Below, in pieces: positions 22,026-31,475 of a stretch of 64,000 nucleotides of DNA. The first letter of the stretch is position 1; each line of letters opens with the position of its first letter. The notes below the pieces were generated by a model. It did not search any database. It saw only the letters and a list, made by a program, of their open reading frames with translations, and had not been told where the DNA came from. The translations under genes and the position numbers were made by a program. This DNA is from Bacteroidales bacterium (GTDB taxonomy: Bacteria > Bacteroidota > Bacteroidia > Bacteroidales > UBA932), in NCBI GenBank assembly GCA_017519865.1, contig JAFWRQ010000024.1:62001-126000 (forward strand), given 5' to 3'.

Positions 22026-23095
22026 TGAGATTCAAAATTGCTGAACTGCCTGGCGACGGCATCGGACCGGAGGTAGTGGCCCAGGCCAAGAAAGCCGTGG
22101 ACGCAATTTGCGCCCGTTTCGGACACGAGGTTGAATACCGTTTTGCGAAGGCCGGAGCCTGCGCGATCGACGAATACGGATCGGCTTATCCCGAGGAGAC
22201 CCATAAGGTCTGTCTTGAGAGCGATGCTGTCCTCTTCGGTGCGGTCGGCGACCCTAAATACGACAACGACCCGACTGCGAAGGTCAGGCCTGAGCAGGGC
22301 CTCCTGGCCATGCGCAAGCAACTTGGCCTATACGCCAATCTTCGCCCCGTCGAGACTTTCGCCCCGCTGGTCCACAAGAGCCCCCTGAAGGAGGAACTCG
22401 TGGACGGCGCGGACTTCCTCTGCATCCGCGAACTCACAGGTGGAATGTATTTCGGCGAGAAGGGCCGCCTGGACGGCGGTGACACCGCATACGACACCAA
22501 CATCTATCATCGCTATGAGATCGAACGCATCCTTAAGCTTGCGTTCGAGTACGCGATGCGCCGCGGCCGTCATCTCACCGTGGTCGACAAGGCCAATGTC
22601 CTGGAGTCCTCGCGCCTGTGGCGCCAGGTCGCCCAGGAGATGGAGCCGCAGTACCCCGAAGTGAAGACCGACTATATGTATGTCGACAATGCCGCGATGC
22701 AGCTTATCCGCTGCCCGAAGTTCTTTGACGTGATAGTCACAGAGAATACCTTCGGAGACATCCTCACCGACGAGGCCAGCGTGATCTCGGGTTCAATGGG
22801 TCTCCTGGCTTCCGCGTCGATAGGGGAGCATACGGGGGTTTATGAGCCCATCCACGGCTCTTATCCTCAGGCCGCCGGCAAGAACATCGCCAACCCGCTG
22901 GCCACGATCCTGTCGGCCGCGATGATGTTCGAATATGCATTCGGCCTGATGGCGGAAGGAAAGGCCATCCGCGAGGCCGTGGCGGCATCAATCGACGCAA
23001 AGTTCGTTACCGAGGACCTCGCGGGCGAGGGAGTTGCTGCACGCAGCACCTCCGAGGTCGGCGACTGGGTGGCAGATTACATCAGAAAGGCTTGA
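22025..23095 (+). CDS. leuB: 3-isopropylmalate dehydrogenase
   Basis: 356 residues. NAD-dependent oxidative decarboxylase; PGDGIGPEV near the N-terminus, the arginines around [17 protein letters not shown] and the nucleotide-binding [20 protein letters not shown] are present. The start shares a base with the cimA stop (TAATG). Expected also to oxidise 3-methylmalate to 2-oxobutanoate in the citramalate route (inference from neighbours). Confidence 0.95.
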   Translation: MRFKIAELPGDGIGPEVVAQAKKAVDAICARFGHEVEYRFAKAGACAIDEYGSAYPEETHKVCLESDAVLFGAVGDPKYDNDPTAKVRPEQGLLAMRKQLGLYANLRPVETFAPLVHKSPLKEELVDGADFLCIRELTGGMYFGEKGRLDGGDTAYDTNIYHRYEIERILKLAFEYAMRRGRHLTVVDKANVLESSRLWRQVAQEMEPQYPEVKTDYMYVDNAAMQLIRCPKFFDVIVTENTFGDILTDEASVISGSMGLLASASIGEHTGVYEPIHGSYPQAAGKNIANPLATILSAAMMFEYAFGLMAEGKAIREAVAASIDAKFVTEDLAGEGVAARSTSEVGDWVADYIRKA

Positions 23096-23096
23096 G

Positions 23097-24407
23097 ATGA
23101 AGATTTTCAGCGAAGAACTCGTGGCCGAGGCCTGCCGGGCGCAGAGCGTGGCCAATCTCTCCACCGCCACTATCGGCGAAGTCCTGCTGGTGGCGCAGTA
23201 TCTGGAGAACAAGACGGGCATCCCGTTCATCCGTATGGACCAGGGCTCGCCCGGACTGCCCATCAACCATTACGGCGTCGAGGCCGAGAAGCGCGCCCTC
23301 GACAGCGGCATTGGTTCGCAGTATCCCGCTGCAGCAGGTGTTCCGGAACTCAAGCAGGCTGCGACGCGTTTTGTCAAGGCATTCATAGACATTGATATAG
23401 ACCCTGTAGGCTGCATTCCTACTACAGGATCCGTTGCCGCTTCTTTCGGCGCTTTCATCGCTGTTACCCAGCGTATTCCCGGCAAGGACAAGGTCCTGTT
23501 CATCGACCCGGGTTTCCCCATCCAGAAGTCACAGCTCCGCGTCCTCGGCATAGGCTGGAGGGAATTCGACATCTATCCCTATCGCGGCGCTGAGGCCCTT
23601 GAGGCGAAGCTCGAGTCCGAGCTGGCCGCCGGGGACATCGCCGCGATCGTATACTCCAACCCCAACAATCCTGCATGGATATGTCTCGATGAAGGAGAAC
23701 TCGCTGCCATCGGCCGTCTGGCCACCAAGTACGACGTGGTGGTGATGGAGGACCTGGCGTATTTCTGCATGGATTACCGCAGGGATCTCAGCCATCCTTT
23801 CGAGGCACCGTTCGTGCCGACCGTCGCACGCTATACCGAAAACTACATCCTGATGCTTTCCGCATCCAAGATCTTCAGTTATGCCGGCCAGCGCATAGCG
23901 TTATGCTGCATAGGTGACAGGCTGTACGAAAAGCAGTATCCTGCCCTTGCGGAAAGGTATCACGATGCCGGAGTATTCGGCGTAACGCTCACGGCTTCAA
24001 TCCTTTATATGATTACCAGCGGCTGTACTTCCACTACGCAGTACGCCTATGCGGAGATGCTGAACCTCTCTTGCGACGGCGTCATTGACTTCGTCGAGGA
24101 TACCCATGAATACGAACGCCGTGCGGCCAGGATGAAGGAGATATTCTGCCGTCACGGCTTCCACGTCGTGTACGACCGTGACGTGGACCAGAAGGTCGGA
24201 GACGGCTTCTTCTTCACTCTTGGCTACGGCGATATGAGCGGCGAGGAACTGCTGCTCGAGCTTATGTACTATGGCGTGAGCAGCATCTGCCTGTCGACTA
24301 CGGGCAGTCTGAAAAAGGGCATCCGTGCCTGCGTGAGCCGCATGCGGGATGACCTTTACGATGTGCTTGACGAGCGTATGGCCGCTTTCGCCGCCGATCA
24401 CCGGTGA
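23097..24407 (+). CDS. class I/II PLP aminotransferase, probable branched-chain transaminase
   Basis: 436 residues from the ATG one base after the leuB stop; an upstream frame would add 21 residues inside leuB. Fold-type I aminotransferase: SNPNNPAW gives the Asn-Pro motif, VVMEDLAYFCMDYR the pyridoxal aspartate/tyrosine region, SASKIFSYAGQRIA the PLP lysine. Unlike IlvE (fold type IV), this is an aspartate-aminotransferase-like enzyme. As last gene of the ilv-leu operon it is a good candidate for the final amination of valine, isoleucine or leucine, but specificity cannot be read from the sequence. Its last 10 bases overlap the convergent hisIE end. Confidence 0.8.
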   Translation: MKIFSEELVAEACRAQSVANLSTATIGEVLLVAQYLENKTGIPFIRMDQGSPGLPINHYGVEAEKRALDSGIGSQYPAAAGVPELKQAATRFVKAFIDIDIDPVGCIPTTGSVAASFGAFIAVTQRIPGKDKVLFIDPGFPIQKSQLRVLGIGWREFDIYPYRGAEALEAKLESELAAGDIAAIVYSNPNNPAWICLDEGELAAIGRLATKYDVVVMEDLAYFCMDYRRDLSHPFEAPFVPTVARYTENYILMLSASKIFSYAGQRIALCCIGDRLYEKQYPALAERYHDAGVFGVTLTASILYMITSGCTSTTQYAYAEMLNLSCDGVIDFVEDTHEYERRAARMKEIFCRHGFHVVYDRDVDQKVGDGFFFTLGYGDMSGEELLLELMYYGVSSICLSTTGSLKKGIRACVSRMRDDLYDVLDERMAAFAADHR

Positions 24408-24997
24408 CGGTAGGACAGTTCCTCTTCCAGATCTTCGATGCTGACGCCCATTTCCTCCATCAGGACAAGGAAATGGTACACGAGGTCGGAGGCCTCGTAG
24501 ATGAAGCGGTCGCGCTTGCCGCTGACTGCTTCGATGACGGCCTCGGCCGACTCTTCACCGACTTTCTTCGCGATGCTCTTCACTCCTTTGATGAAGAGCT
24601 TCGTCGTATATGAGCCGTCAGGCATCTCCTCGTGTCTTTTCCTGATGACGTCCATAAGTTTGCGGACGAAACCCTCGCTGTCGGGGGTGTCGAAACAGGC
24701 GGTGGTCCCGCGGTGGCAGGTCGGCCCGGCAGGAATGGCTTTAATGAGAAGGGTATCGGAGTCGCAGTCGGGATACATTTCCTTGACGGTCAGGTAATTG
24801 CCGCTGGTCTCTCCCTTGGTCCAAAGCCTCTGCTTCGAACGGGAGAAGAAAGTCACGCGGCCTTCGTCGCGGGTCTTTTCGAAAGCCTCGCGGTCCATAT
24901 ATCCGAGCATCAGGACCTTGAGTGTCAATGCATCCTGTATGATGACGGGGAGCAGTCCGTCCCCGGTCTTTTCCAGATTGAAGTCGCTGAATTCCAT
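24398..24997 (-). CDS. hisIE: bifunctional phosphoribosyl-AMP cyclohydrolase / phosphoribosyl-ATP pyrophosphatase
   Basis: 199 residues. HisI part (about 1-110) has LMLGYMDREAFEKT, FFSRSKQRLWTKGETSG and the metal-binding DCDSDTLL with CHRGTTACF; HisE part (about 115-199) has KVGEESAEAVIEA. Catalyses steps 2 and 3 of histidine synthesis. Last gene of the his operon, 12 bases after hisF, and tail-to-tail with the ilv-leu operon. Confidence 0.95.
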   Translation of the reverse strand: MEFSDFNLEKTGDGLLPVIIQDALTLKVLMLGYMDREAFEKTRDEGRVTFFSRSKQRLWTKGETSGNYLTVKEMYPDCDSDTLLIKAIPAGPTCHRGTTACFDTPDSEGFVRKLMDVIRKRHEEMPDGSYTTKLFIKGVKSIAKKVGEESAEAVIEAVSGKRDRFIYEASDLVYHFLVLMEEMGVSIEDLEEELSYRHR

Positions 24998-25009
24998 ATC
25001 TCTCTTGTA

Positions 25010-25764
25010 TTAAAGTCTCACCGGTACGCCGGCATCGGCGAGCGCGCGCTTGAGTTTCGGGATGGGGATCTCACCGTAGTGGAAAATGCTGGCGGCGAGC
25101 GCAGCGTCGGCGCGGCCGCGCGTCAGGACATCTACGATGTCCGCGACGCTCCCGGCGCCGCCCGACGCGATGACGGGGATGCTTAGCATCTCCTCGAGCG
25201 CCGCGTATTGTTCGCAGGCGTATCCGGCCTGGTACCGTCGTGGTCCATCGACGTGAAAAGGATCTCACCGGCACCGCGCTCCTGAGCTTCCCTGGCCCAG
25301 GAGAAGAGTTCCCGCTCCGTAAGCCGGCTCCCGCCGTGGGTGGTGACCCTCCAGACGCCATCGATGCATTTGGCGTCTATCGCGCAGACGACGAACTGGC
25401 TGCCGTACCGGTCCGCGATGTCACTGATAAGCTGCGGGCGGGCGATGGCTGCGCTGTTGACGGAGATCTTGTCGGCGCCGCGGTCCAGCAGGCGCGCCGC
25501 GTCTTCGAGCGATGAAATGCCGCCGCCTACGGTGAAGGGGATGTTTATGCCCAGGGCTATCCTCTCGACGAGTTCCGTAAATGTACTGCGCTCCTCCTTG
25601 GAGGCGCTTATGTCAAGATACACCAACTCGTCGGCTCCTTCCTCGCTGTAGCGTACGCCCATTCCGACGGCGTCGCCCACTTCGCGGAGTCCCTCGAAGT
25701 TGATGCCCTTGACCACAAGGCCGCCCTTGACGTCGAGGCAGGGGATTATGCGTTTAGTGACCAT
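25010..25764 (-). pseudogene. hisF: imidazole glycerol phosphate synthase cyclase subunit, frameshifted
   Basis: The first frame runs MVTKRIIPCLDVKGG to FTSMDHDGT and then goes out of frame; dropping to the next frame at about 25228 restores [26 protein letters not shown] and the normal end DAGVPVRL before a TAA at 25010. One base is missing near 25229-25233, where the family would read GT(K)AGY. With that base restored the protein would be 251 residues, full length, with both catalytic aspartates (CLDVK, and the one ahead of the break in TSMDHDG). No other damage is seen, so this is either a very recent mutation or a sequencing/assembly error. The start overlaps hisA by 19 bases. Confidence 0.85.
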
Positions 25765-26474
25765 TTCCGGATGTCGTCCAGTGTGATTTTCTTTTCGTAG
25801 ATCGCCTTGCCGACAATGACTTTGGGCACTCCTATCCTGTCGAGTTCCTCGATGTCCGGCATGCCGCTGATGCCTCCGCTTGCGGTGAAGACGACGCCCT
25901 GGAACTCCTCCATGAGCCCGGCATAAAGCTCGAAGGAAGGTCCTTTCATCAGGCCGTCACGGGCTATGTCGGTGCAGACCACGTATTTCAATCCGTCCTC
26001 GAGGAACCATCCGATCTGCTCTTCCAGGGTAAGGCCTGTCTGCTGTACCCATCCCTTGACGGCTACGGCTCCGTCACGGACGTCCGCGCCGAGGAGCATG
26101 CGGTCGGAGCCGAAGATATGGAGCCAGCGGGAGAAATCGGCGGGACGCAGCGCGGCGACGCTGCCTATGATGGCCTGGGTCGCGCCGGCATTGAAGACGG
26201 ACGCCAGGGAGGCGTCATCGGCTATGCCGCCGCCCCATTCGATCTCGACTCCCGATTTGGAGGCGACCTCCTCGAGGGTGGCGAGGTTCATGGGCTTGGA
26301 ACGCCTGGCTCCGTCAAGGTCCACCATGTGGATCCTCGTCACTCCGCAGTCGGCGTACAGTTGAGCCATTTCCAGCGGAGAAGCATCGTAGACTTTCTTG
26401 GCGGCGAAATCGCCTTTGGTCAGACGGACACAGCGTCCGTCGATGATGTCGATAGCAGGGATAATCTCTATCAT
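25746..26474 (-). CDS. hisA: ProFAR isomerase (phosphoribosylformimino-AICAR-P isomerase)
   Basis: 242 residues. Half-barrel duplicate fold related to HisF: EIIPAIDIIDGRCVRL with the catalytic Asp near the N-terminus, WGGGIADDAS, and ASGGISGMPDIEEL phosphate loops; second Asp in CTDIARDG. Step 4 of histidine synthesis. ATGA overlap with hisH upstream and a 19-base overlap with hisF downstream. Confidence 0.95.
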   Translation of the reverse strand: MIEIIPAIDIIDGRCVRLTKGDFAAKKVYDASPLEMAQLYADCGVTRIHMVDLDGARRSKPMNLATLEEVASKSGVEIEWGGGIADDASLASVFNAGATQAIIGSVAALRPADFSRWLHIFGSDRMLLGADVRDGAVAVKGWVQQTGLTLEEQIGWFLEDGLKYVVCTDIARDGLMKGPSFELYAGLMEEFQGVVFTASGGISGMPDIEELDRIGVPKVIVGKAIYEKKITLDDIRKWSLNA

Positions 26475-27058
26475 AATCCTATGAAATTCATTAATATACG
26501 TTCGCCGACAGCTCCGCTTTTCTCGGGGTGGAACTGGGTGCCGTAGAAATTCTCGTATTTGAGTGCCGCACTAAAAAGCGTACTTCCGTGGCGGCAGGTG
26601 GCTATAGTATCCTGGCAGAGCCCTGCGTAAAAGGAATGCACGAAATACACGCAGGAAGCGTCTGCAATGTCCCGGAAAAGCTTGCTTCCGAGATTCCCGA
26701 GTGCATTCCATCCCATGTGGGGCACCTTGACACCAGGCTCCGGTACGAAGCGGCGGACGTCGCAGTCGAAGATGTCCATGCACTTGACGCCGCCTTCTTC
26801 GGAACTGCGGCACATCAGCTGCATACCGACGCAGATGCCGAGCACAGGCTGACGCAGGCTGCGGATGAGGGCTTCCAGGCCTTTGGCCCTGAGGCTCTCC
26901 ATCGCGGCGGAAGCGTTGCCGACTCCAGGCAGTATGACCTTGTCCGCCCTGCGGATAACATCAGGGTCGGCCGTGAGCTTGTACTCCACTCCCAGCCTTT
27001 CCAGAGCGTTGGTCACGGACTTTATGTTGCCCGCATCATAATCGACTATGGCGATCAT
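26471..27058 (-). CDS. hisH: imidazole glycerol phosphate synthase glutaminase subunit
   Basis: 195 residues. Class I glutamine amidotransferase; nucleophile cysteine in [10 protein letters not shown], catalytic His-x-Glu in GTQFHPEKS at the C-terminus, and YFVHSFYA. Supplies ammonia to HisF. Overlaps hisA and hisB by four bases each (ATGA). If the hisF frameshift is real, HisH would lack its partner. Confidence 0.95.
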   Translation of the reverse strand: MIAIVDYDAGNIKSVTNALERLGVEYKLTADPDVIRRADKVILPGVGNASAAMESLRAKGLEALIRSLRQPVLGICVGMQLMCRSSEEGGVKCMDIFDCDVRRFVPEPGVKVPHMGWNALGNLGSKLFRDIADASCVYFVHSFYAGLCQDTIATCRHGSTLFSAALKYENFYGTQFHPEKSGAVGERILMNFIGL

Positions 27059-28119
27059 AGCAATCCTTTGGAAGAGGGGAGTTCGTAATTGAACACATCG
27101 CGCCGCACTGCCTGCTTAAGGGCCCTTGCAAAGGCCTTGAAGCATGCCTCGGCGATGTGATGGTTGTTCTCTCCGACAGCGTCGATGCGGAGATTGCAGC
27201 GTGCGGCATCGCTCAGGGACTTGAAGAAGTGCTTGAACATCTCGGTGGGAACGTCGCCGACGTACTCGCGGGTGAAAGATACGTTCCATACCAGTTCGCT
27301 GCGGCCTCCGAAATCGAGAAGGACAAGTGCGGCGCTCTCGTCCATGGGCAGGGCGAAACCGTAGCGCTCGATGCCGCGCTTGTCGCCCAGGGCGGCCTTC
27401 AGGGCTTCTCCGAGTGCTATGCCGATGTCCTCGATCGTATGATGCTCGTCAACTTCGAGGTCGCCCTTGCATTTCACTGTAAGTGCGAGTCCGCCGTGGT
27501 GTACGAGCTGATCGAGCATGTGGTCGAGGAACTTCAGGCCGGTGTCGATCTCCGAAGGCCCCTTTCCGTCCAGGTCGACACTGACGTATATGTCTGTCTC
27601 GGCCGTCTTGCGGGCTATTTCGGCGCAGCGCTCCGTGGAGCGGATCCGCTCGACAGCCTCGCTCCAGCCGTGTTCGTCCGAGACGAGTATTCCGGTGGCG
27701 CCGAGGTTCCTGGCCAGTTCGAGGTCGGTCTCGCGGTCACCGATGACGAAACTTGCGGACATGTCGTACTCGTCGCCAAGATATTTGCCGAACATTCCTA
27801 TGCCGGGCTTCCTGGTGGGAAGCAGATCCTCCGGGAAACTGTTGTCTATCAGGTAGTCTTCGAAGAATACACCTTCACCCTCGAGGGTGCGGAGCATCTT
27901 GTCGTGGGCTGGCCAGAAAGTGTTTTCCGGGAATGAAGGGGTGCCGAGCCCGTCCTGGTTGGAGGCCATGACAAGCTCGTATCCGAGCCCCATCAGGGAC
28001 CTGAGGCCGGAGATGGCCCCGGGTACGAATTCGAGTTTCTCTAGCGAGTCGATCTGTTCGTCGGCGGGTTCCCTCAGGATGGTTCCGTCCCTATCGACGA
28101 AGATGGCTTTCTTTTTCAT
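27055..28119 (-). CDS. hisB: bifunctional histidinol-phosphatase / imidazoleglycerol-phosphate dehydratase
   Basis: 354 residues. N-terminal HAD phosphatase (about 1-165) with [12 protein letters not shown] as the DxD motif and a Cys-free zinc-loop region that differs from E. coli; C-terminal IGP dehydratase (about 168-354) with [27 protein letters not shown] and [18 protein letters not shown] manganese-binding histidines. Steps 6 and 8 of the pathway. Its start lies 29 bases inside hisC. Confidence 0.95.
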   Translation of the reverse strand: MKKKAIFVDRDGTILREPADEQIDSLEKLEFVPGAISGLRSLMGLGYELVMASNQDGLGTPSFPENTFWPAHDKMLRTLEGEGVFFEDYLIDNSFPEDLLPTRKPGIGMFGKYLGDEYDMSASFVIGDRETDLELARNLGATGILVSDEHGWSEAVERIRSTERCAEIARKTAETDIYVSVDLDGKGPSEIDTGLKFLDHMLDQLVHHGGLALTVKCKGDLEVDEHHTIEDIGIALGEALKAALGDKRGIERYGFALPMDESAALVLLDFGGRSELVWNVSFTREYVGDVPTEMFKHFFKSLSDAARCNLRIDAVGENNHHIAEACFKAFARALKQAVRRDVFNYELPSSKGLL

Positions 28120-29146
28120 ATCTTTCCAGTGATTTCAGCAGTTTGTCGTTCTCTTCGGGAAGTCCTACCGTGATGCGCAGGCAGTCCTTGCAGCCCGGCA
28201 CCTTGGTCCGGTTGCGGACTATGATGCCATCGGCGATGAGGTGTGAGTACAGCGCATCGGCATCGTCGACCTTGACCAGCAGGAAATTGGCCTCGCTGGG
28301 ATAGGTGCGGCGTATGCAGGTGAAGCGCAGGAACTTGTGGATCAGGCGTATGCGCTGGGCGACTATCTCCGCCACCTCCCGGTCTATGGGTTTTTCGAGG
28401 GCTTCCAGGGCAAGCTTCTGGGTGGATTCATTGATGTTGTAAGGGTACTTGACCATCGACATCAGCCGGATGGTATATGGCTGTGCGAAGGCCATTCCAA
28501 GCCGCAGGGCGGCCATGCCCCGGGCCTTGGAGAAGGTCTGGAGCACTATGAGGTTGGGGAAGCGTCCGATGGCCGGCAGCAGTGACGGAACGGAACAGAA
28601 GTCGATATATGCCTCGTCCACGACTACGATACCGGGGAAACGTTCGAGGATGTCGAATACGGTCTCGTTCGGGATGGCGTTGCCGGAAGGGTTGTTGGGC
28701 GAGCAGAGGAAGATGGCCTTGGTGCGTGCATCGCAGGCCGCGAGGAGGTCTTCGACCGGAAGGGAGAAGTCTCCGTTCAGCGGCACATGGCGCACTTCGA
28801 TATCGTTGATGTCGGCAGCGACTTCATACATGCCGTAACTGGGTGAGATGGCCACTACATTGTCTTTTCCGGGGATACAGAAAACCCTGAAAACCAAGTC
28901 GATGGCCTCGTCGGAGCCGTTGCCCAGGAAAATATTGGCGGGGTCGACCCCCTTGATCGGGGCTATGCGTGCCTTGAGCTCCTTCTGGCGCGGGTCGGGA
29001 TAGCGGTTCCATCCGGTAGGGTAGGGACTCTCGTTGGCATCCAGGAAGACGCCGAGTTTGCCGCCGAACTCGTCGCGGGCGGTGCTGTATGGGCAGAGCT
29101 GCCTAATGTTCGGGCGTACGAGCGCCTCTATGTCTTCTGTCTTCAT
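28091..29146 (-). CDS. hisC: histidinol-phosphate aminotransferase
   Basis: 351 residues from the ATG at 29146, which gives an ATGA overlap with hisD; a longer frame would add 56 residues from within hisD. PLP-dependent, with [19 protein letters not shown] and [14 protein letters not shown] (PLP lysine). Converts imidazole-acetol phosphate to histidinol phosphate (step 7). Confidence 0.95.
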   Translation of the reverse strand: MKTEDIEALVRPNIRQLCPYSTARDEFGGKLGVFLDANESPYPTGWNRYPDPRQKELKARIAPIKGVDPANIFLGNGSDEAIDLVFRVFCIPGKDNVVAISPSYGMYEVAADINDIEVRHVPLNGDFSLPVEDLLAACDARTKAIFLCSPNNPSGNAIPNETVFDILERFPGIVVVDEAYIDFCSVPSLLPAIGRFPNLIVLQTFSKARGMAALRLGMAFAQPYTIRLMSMVKYPYNINESTQKLALEALEKPIDREVAEIVAQRIRLIHKFLRFTCIRRTYPSEANFLLVKVDDADALYSHLIADGIIVRNRTKVPGCKDCLRITVGLPEENDKLLKSLERYEKESHLRR

Positions 29147-30420
29147 CGTTCCGTACGTATTGAGGCCGCGGCGGCGTGGGCCTGGAGGCCTTCGGCTTCC
29201 GCCATCGATACGATGGTGGGAGCGAGCCTCAGGAGGCCGTCGCGACTGATTTCCTGAAGGGTCATCTTTCTCATGAAACTGTCGATGTTCACTCCGCTGT
29301 GCGAGCGGGCCCATCCGCTCGTGGGCAGCGTGTGGTTGGTCCCTGAAGCATAGTCTCCCGCGCTTTCCGGAGTATATGCCCCGACGAAGACGCTGCCTGC
29401 GGCACTCACCCTGTCGGCGATGGCCCAGGGGGCTTCCGTCGAGACGATGAGGTGCTCCGGAGCGTATGCGTCGGCGAAGGCCACGACTTCGTCGATGCTG
29501 TCCAGCACAACGGCGTGGCTCTTGGACAAGGCACCCTTGGCCAGGTCTGCGCGGCCCAGGACTTCGACCTGACGGTCGACTTCGGCCGCCACGGCCATGG
29601 CTGCAGCCTCGTCCGTGCTGACGAGCATTACCTGGCTGTCGCGGCCATGCTCGGCCTGCGAAAGCAGGTCTGCGGCAGCGAAGGCGGGGTTGGACGAAGC
29701 ATCTATGACGACCATCACCTCCGACGGCCCTGCAGGCATGTCAATGGCAACTGCGCTGCCGCCAAGCATCTGCTTGGCTGTGGTAACATATTGATTGCCG
29801 GGACCGAAGACCTTATCCACCTTGGGGACGCTTTCTGTGCCGTAGGCCATTGCCGCGACCGCCTGGGCACCTCCGATGCGGAAGATGCGCTGCACGCCAC
29901 AGTATGAGGCGGCGTAGAGCACGGCCGGCGCTATGCGCCCGTCCTTGCCTGCGGGCGTGCAGAGCACGACCTCGCGGCAACCGGCGATCCGCGCCGGGAC
30001 GGCTAGCATAAGCACTGTCGAGAAAAGGGGAGCGGTGCCGCCCGGGATATACAGGCCAACCGAGCGGATCGGGACGGGTTTCTGTATGCAACGCACGCCG
30101 GGTGCCGTCTCCACCTCGACCTGCTTCGGCATCTGTGCCTCGTGGAAGGCGCGGATATTGGCCGCTGCTGCGGCTATGGCGTCTTTCACTTCCTTCGGGA
30201 CGAGTTCCGAGGCCTCCCTGATCTCCTCAGCAGAGATTTCGAAACGCTCCGGCACGAAGCCGTCGATCTCGGCTGCGAGCGCCTTAAGGGCCTCGTCGCC
30301 GCCCTCGCGGACGCGGCCGACGATGGCCTCCACGCGCTCGCGGACGACGGGATTGACGTCCGAGGGGCGCCGGCAGAGTTCCGGCCATTCCTGTCTGGGT
30401 GGATTGATCCTTATGTCCAT
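29143..30420 (-). CDS. hisD: histidinol dehydrogenase
   Basis: 425 residues. Zinc-dependent two-step NAD oxidation of histidinol to histidine, last step. Typical blocks: VPIRSVGLYIPGGTAPLFSTVLM, KVFGPGNQYVTTAK, MPAGPSEVMV, LLSQAEHGRDSQ and TNHTLPTSGWAR, which hold the zinc ligands and catalytic residues. Three bases after the hisG stop. Confidence 0.96.
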   Translation of the reverse strand: MDIRINPPRQEWPELCRRPSDVNPVVRERVEAIVGRVREGGDEALKALAAEIDGFVPERFEISAEEIREASELVPKEVKDAIAAAAANIRAFHEAQMPKQVEVETAPGVRCIQKPVPIRSVGLYIPGGTAPLFSTVLMLAVPARIAGCREVVLCTPAGKDGRIAPAVLYAASYCGVQRIFRIGGAQAVAAMAYGTESVPKVDKVFGPGNQYVTTAKQMLGGSAVAIDMPAGPSEVMVVIDASSNPAFAAADLLSQAEHGRDSQVMLVSTDEAAAMAVAAEVDRQVEVLGRADLAKGALSKSHAVVLDSIDEVVAFADAYAPEHLIVSTEAPWAIADRVSAAGSVFVGAYTPESAGDYASGTNHTLPTSGWARSHSGVNIDSFMRKMTLQEISRDGLLRLAPTIVSMAEAEGLQAHAAAASIRTER

Positions 30421-30423
30421 ATA

Positions 30424-31275
30424 CTAAGGGATGATCTTGTCTACATTGAGAACCAGGATGCCTTCGGCACCGATGGCCTTGAGCTGGCGGATCTTGTCCC
30501 AAAGGTCCGCGGAGTCGACGACGGAGTGCATCGAGCACCAGCCTTCGGCGGCAAGCGGCATGATGGTGGGACTGCGCATTGCGGGAAGGATCCTGACCGC
30601 CTCCTCGACCGAAGCCTGGGGAAGGTTCATCAGCAGGTATTTCTTACCGCGGCTGACCTTTACCGAATCCAGCCTGAAGCGTATCTCGTCGAGAAGCCTG
30701 CGGTCCTCTTCACTCAGTCCCGGCCAGGCTATGAGCACGGCCTCGGACCAGAAAACCCTTTCGACTTCCTTGAGGCCGTTGGACACAAGCGTGCCTCCCG
30801 AGGAAACTATGTCAAAGATGGCGTCGGCGATACCTGCCGCCGGGGCTATCTCGACGGAGCCGGTTATAATCTCGATCTTGGCGTCGATATTATTCTTGTC
30901 CAGGTACTTGCGAAGTATGTTCGGGTAGGAGGTCGCAATGCGCTTGCCGTTGAAATACTGAGGGCCTTCATAGGTCTCGGACTTGGGTATAGCGAGGCTG
31001 ATACGGCATCCGCCGAATCCAAGGCGCTCGACGATTTCGACGTCCGCACTTTTCTCCTCGACCTCGTTCAGGCCGACTATACCCAGGGAAGCGGTGCCGG
31101 AGGCGACGACCTGGGGGATGTCGTCGTCGCGCATGTACAGGACCTCCAAAGGGAAATTCGCCGACTGCGAGAGGAACTTGCGCTTCGAATCGTCGACGGC
31201 GATGCCTATCTCCTGGAAAAGGGCGGTGCTGTCTTCATTGAGCCGTCCCTTGGATTGAATGGCTATTCTGAGCAT
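30424..31275 (-). CDS. hisG: ATP phosphoribosyltransferase, long form
   Basis: 283 residues. First, committed step of histidine synthesis. Periplasmic-binding-like catalytic domain (LRIAIQSKGRLNEDS; ETYEGPQYFNGKRIATSYPN; the PRPP loop ITGSVEIAPAAGIADAI) followed by a C-terminal ACT-like domain (about 210-283) for histidine feedback, so no HisZ is needed. First structural gene of the operon, 93 bases after the His leader peptide stop. Confidence 0.95.
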   Translation of the reverse strand: MLRIAIQSKGRLNEDSTALFQEIGIAVDDSKRKFLSQSANFPLEVLYMRDDDIPQVVASGTASLGIVGLNEVEEKSADVEIVERLGFGGCRISLAIPKSETYEGPQYFNGKRIATSYPNILRKYLDKNNIDAKIEIITGSVEIAPAAGIADAIFDIVSSGGTLVSNGLKEVERVFWSEAVLIAWPGLSEEDRRLLDEIRFRLDSVKVSRGKKYLLMNLPQASVEEAVRILPAMRSPTIMPLAAEGWCSMHSVVDSADLWDKIRQLKAIGAEGILVLNVDKIIP

Positions 31276-31293
31276 GATATAACAATAATTAAC

Positions 31294-31328
31294 AAAAAAC
31301 GGCTTACCAGATCTCTACATGGCAAGCC
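31294..31328 (-). terminator. his attenuator (intrinsic terminator before hisG)
   Basis: On the minus strand GGCTTGCCA pairs with TGGTAAGCC (nine pairs, one G-T) around a 10-base loop and is followed by G and six T. It sits between the leader peptide and hisG. An alternative pairing of 31368-31360 with 31329-31320 would consume its 5' arm. Confidence 0.85.
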
Positions 31329-31368
31329 TCCTCAATACACTACAATTAAACGCACACAAAGGCCGCCA

Positions 31369-31422
31369 TTACATCGTGTAATGGTGGTGATGTCCCTGAG
31401 TTGTGCGTGTACGATCATTCAT
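31369..31422 (-). CDS. hisL: his operon leader peptide with four consecutive histidines
   Basis: 17 residues: MNDRTRTTQGHHHHYTM, then TAA. The four His codons (31381-31392) are consecutive. Bases 31387-31377, overlapping the last His codons, form an 11-pair stem (one mismatch, three-base loop) with 31373-31363. A ribosome stalled on the His codons would mask the first arm and free the second to act as antiterminator against the terminator at 31294-31328. The arrangement copies the enterobacterial his leader in logic. Too short for routine gene calling. Confidence 0.85.
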   Translation of the reverse strand: MNDRTRTTQGHHHHYTM

Positions 31423-31429
31423 AACAGTC

Positions 31430-31460
31430 CAAAGATAATTAAATAATTTAATATATCAAA
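31430..31460 (-). promoter_or_regulatory. his operon promoter
   Basis: Minus strand TTTG, 19 bases, TATCTTTG: perfect consensus. The last base is only seven bases before the leader ATG at 31422, so the leader peptide is probably read from a nearly leaderless mRNA end. Confidence 0.85.
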
Positions 31461-31475
31461 ATTCTTGGACCGATT

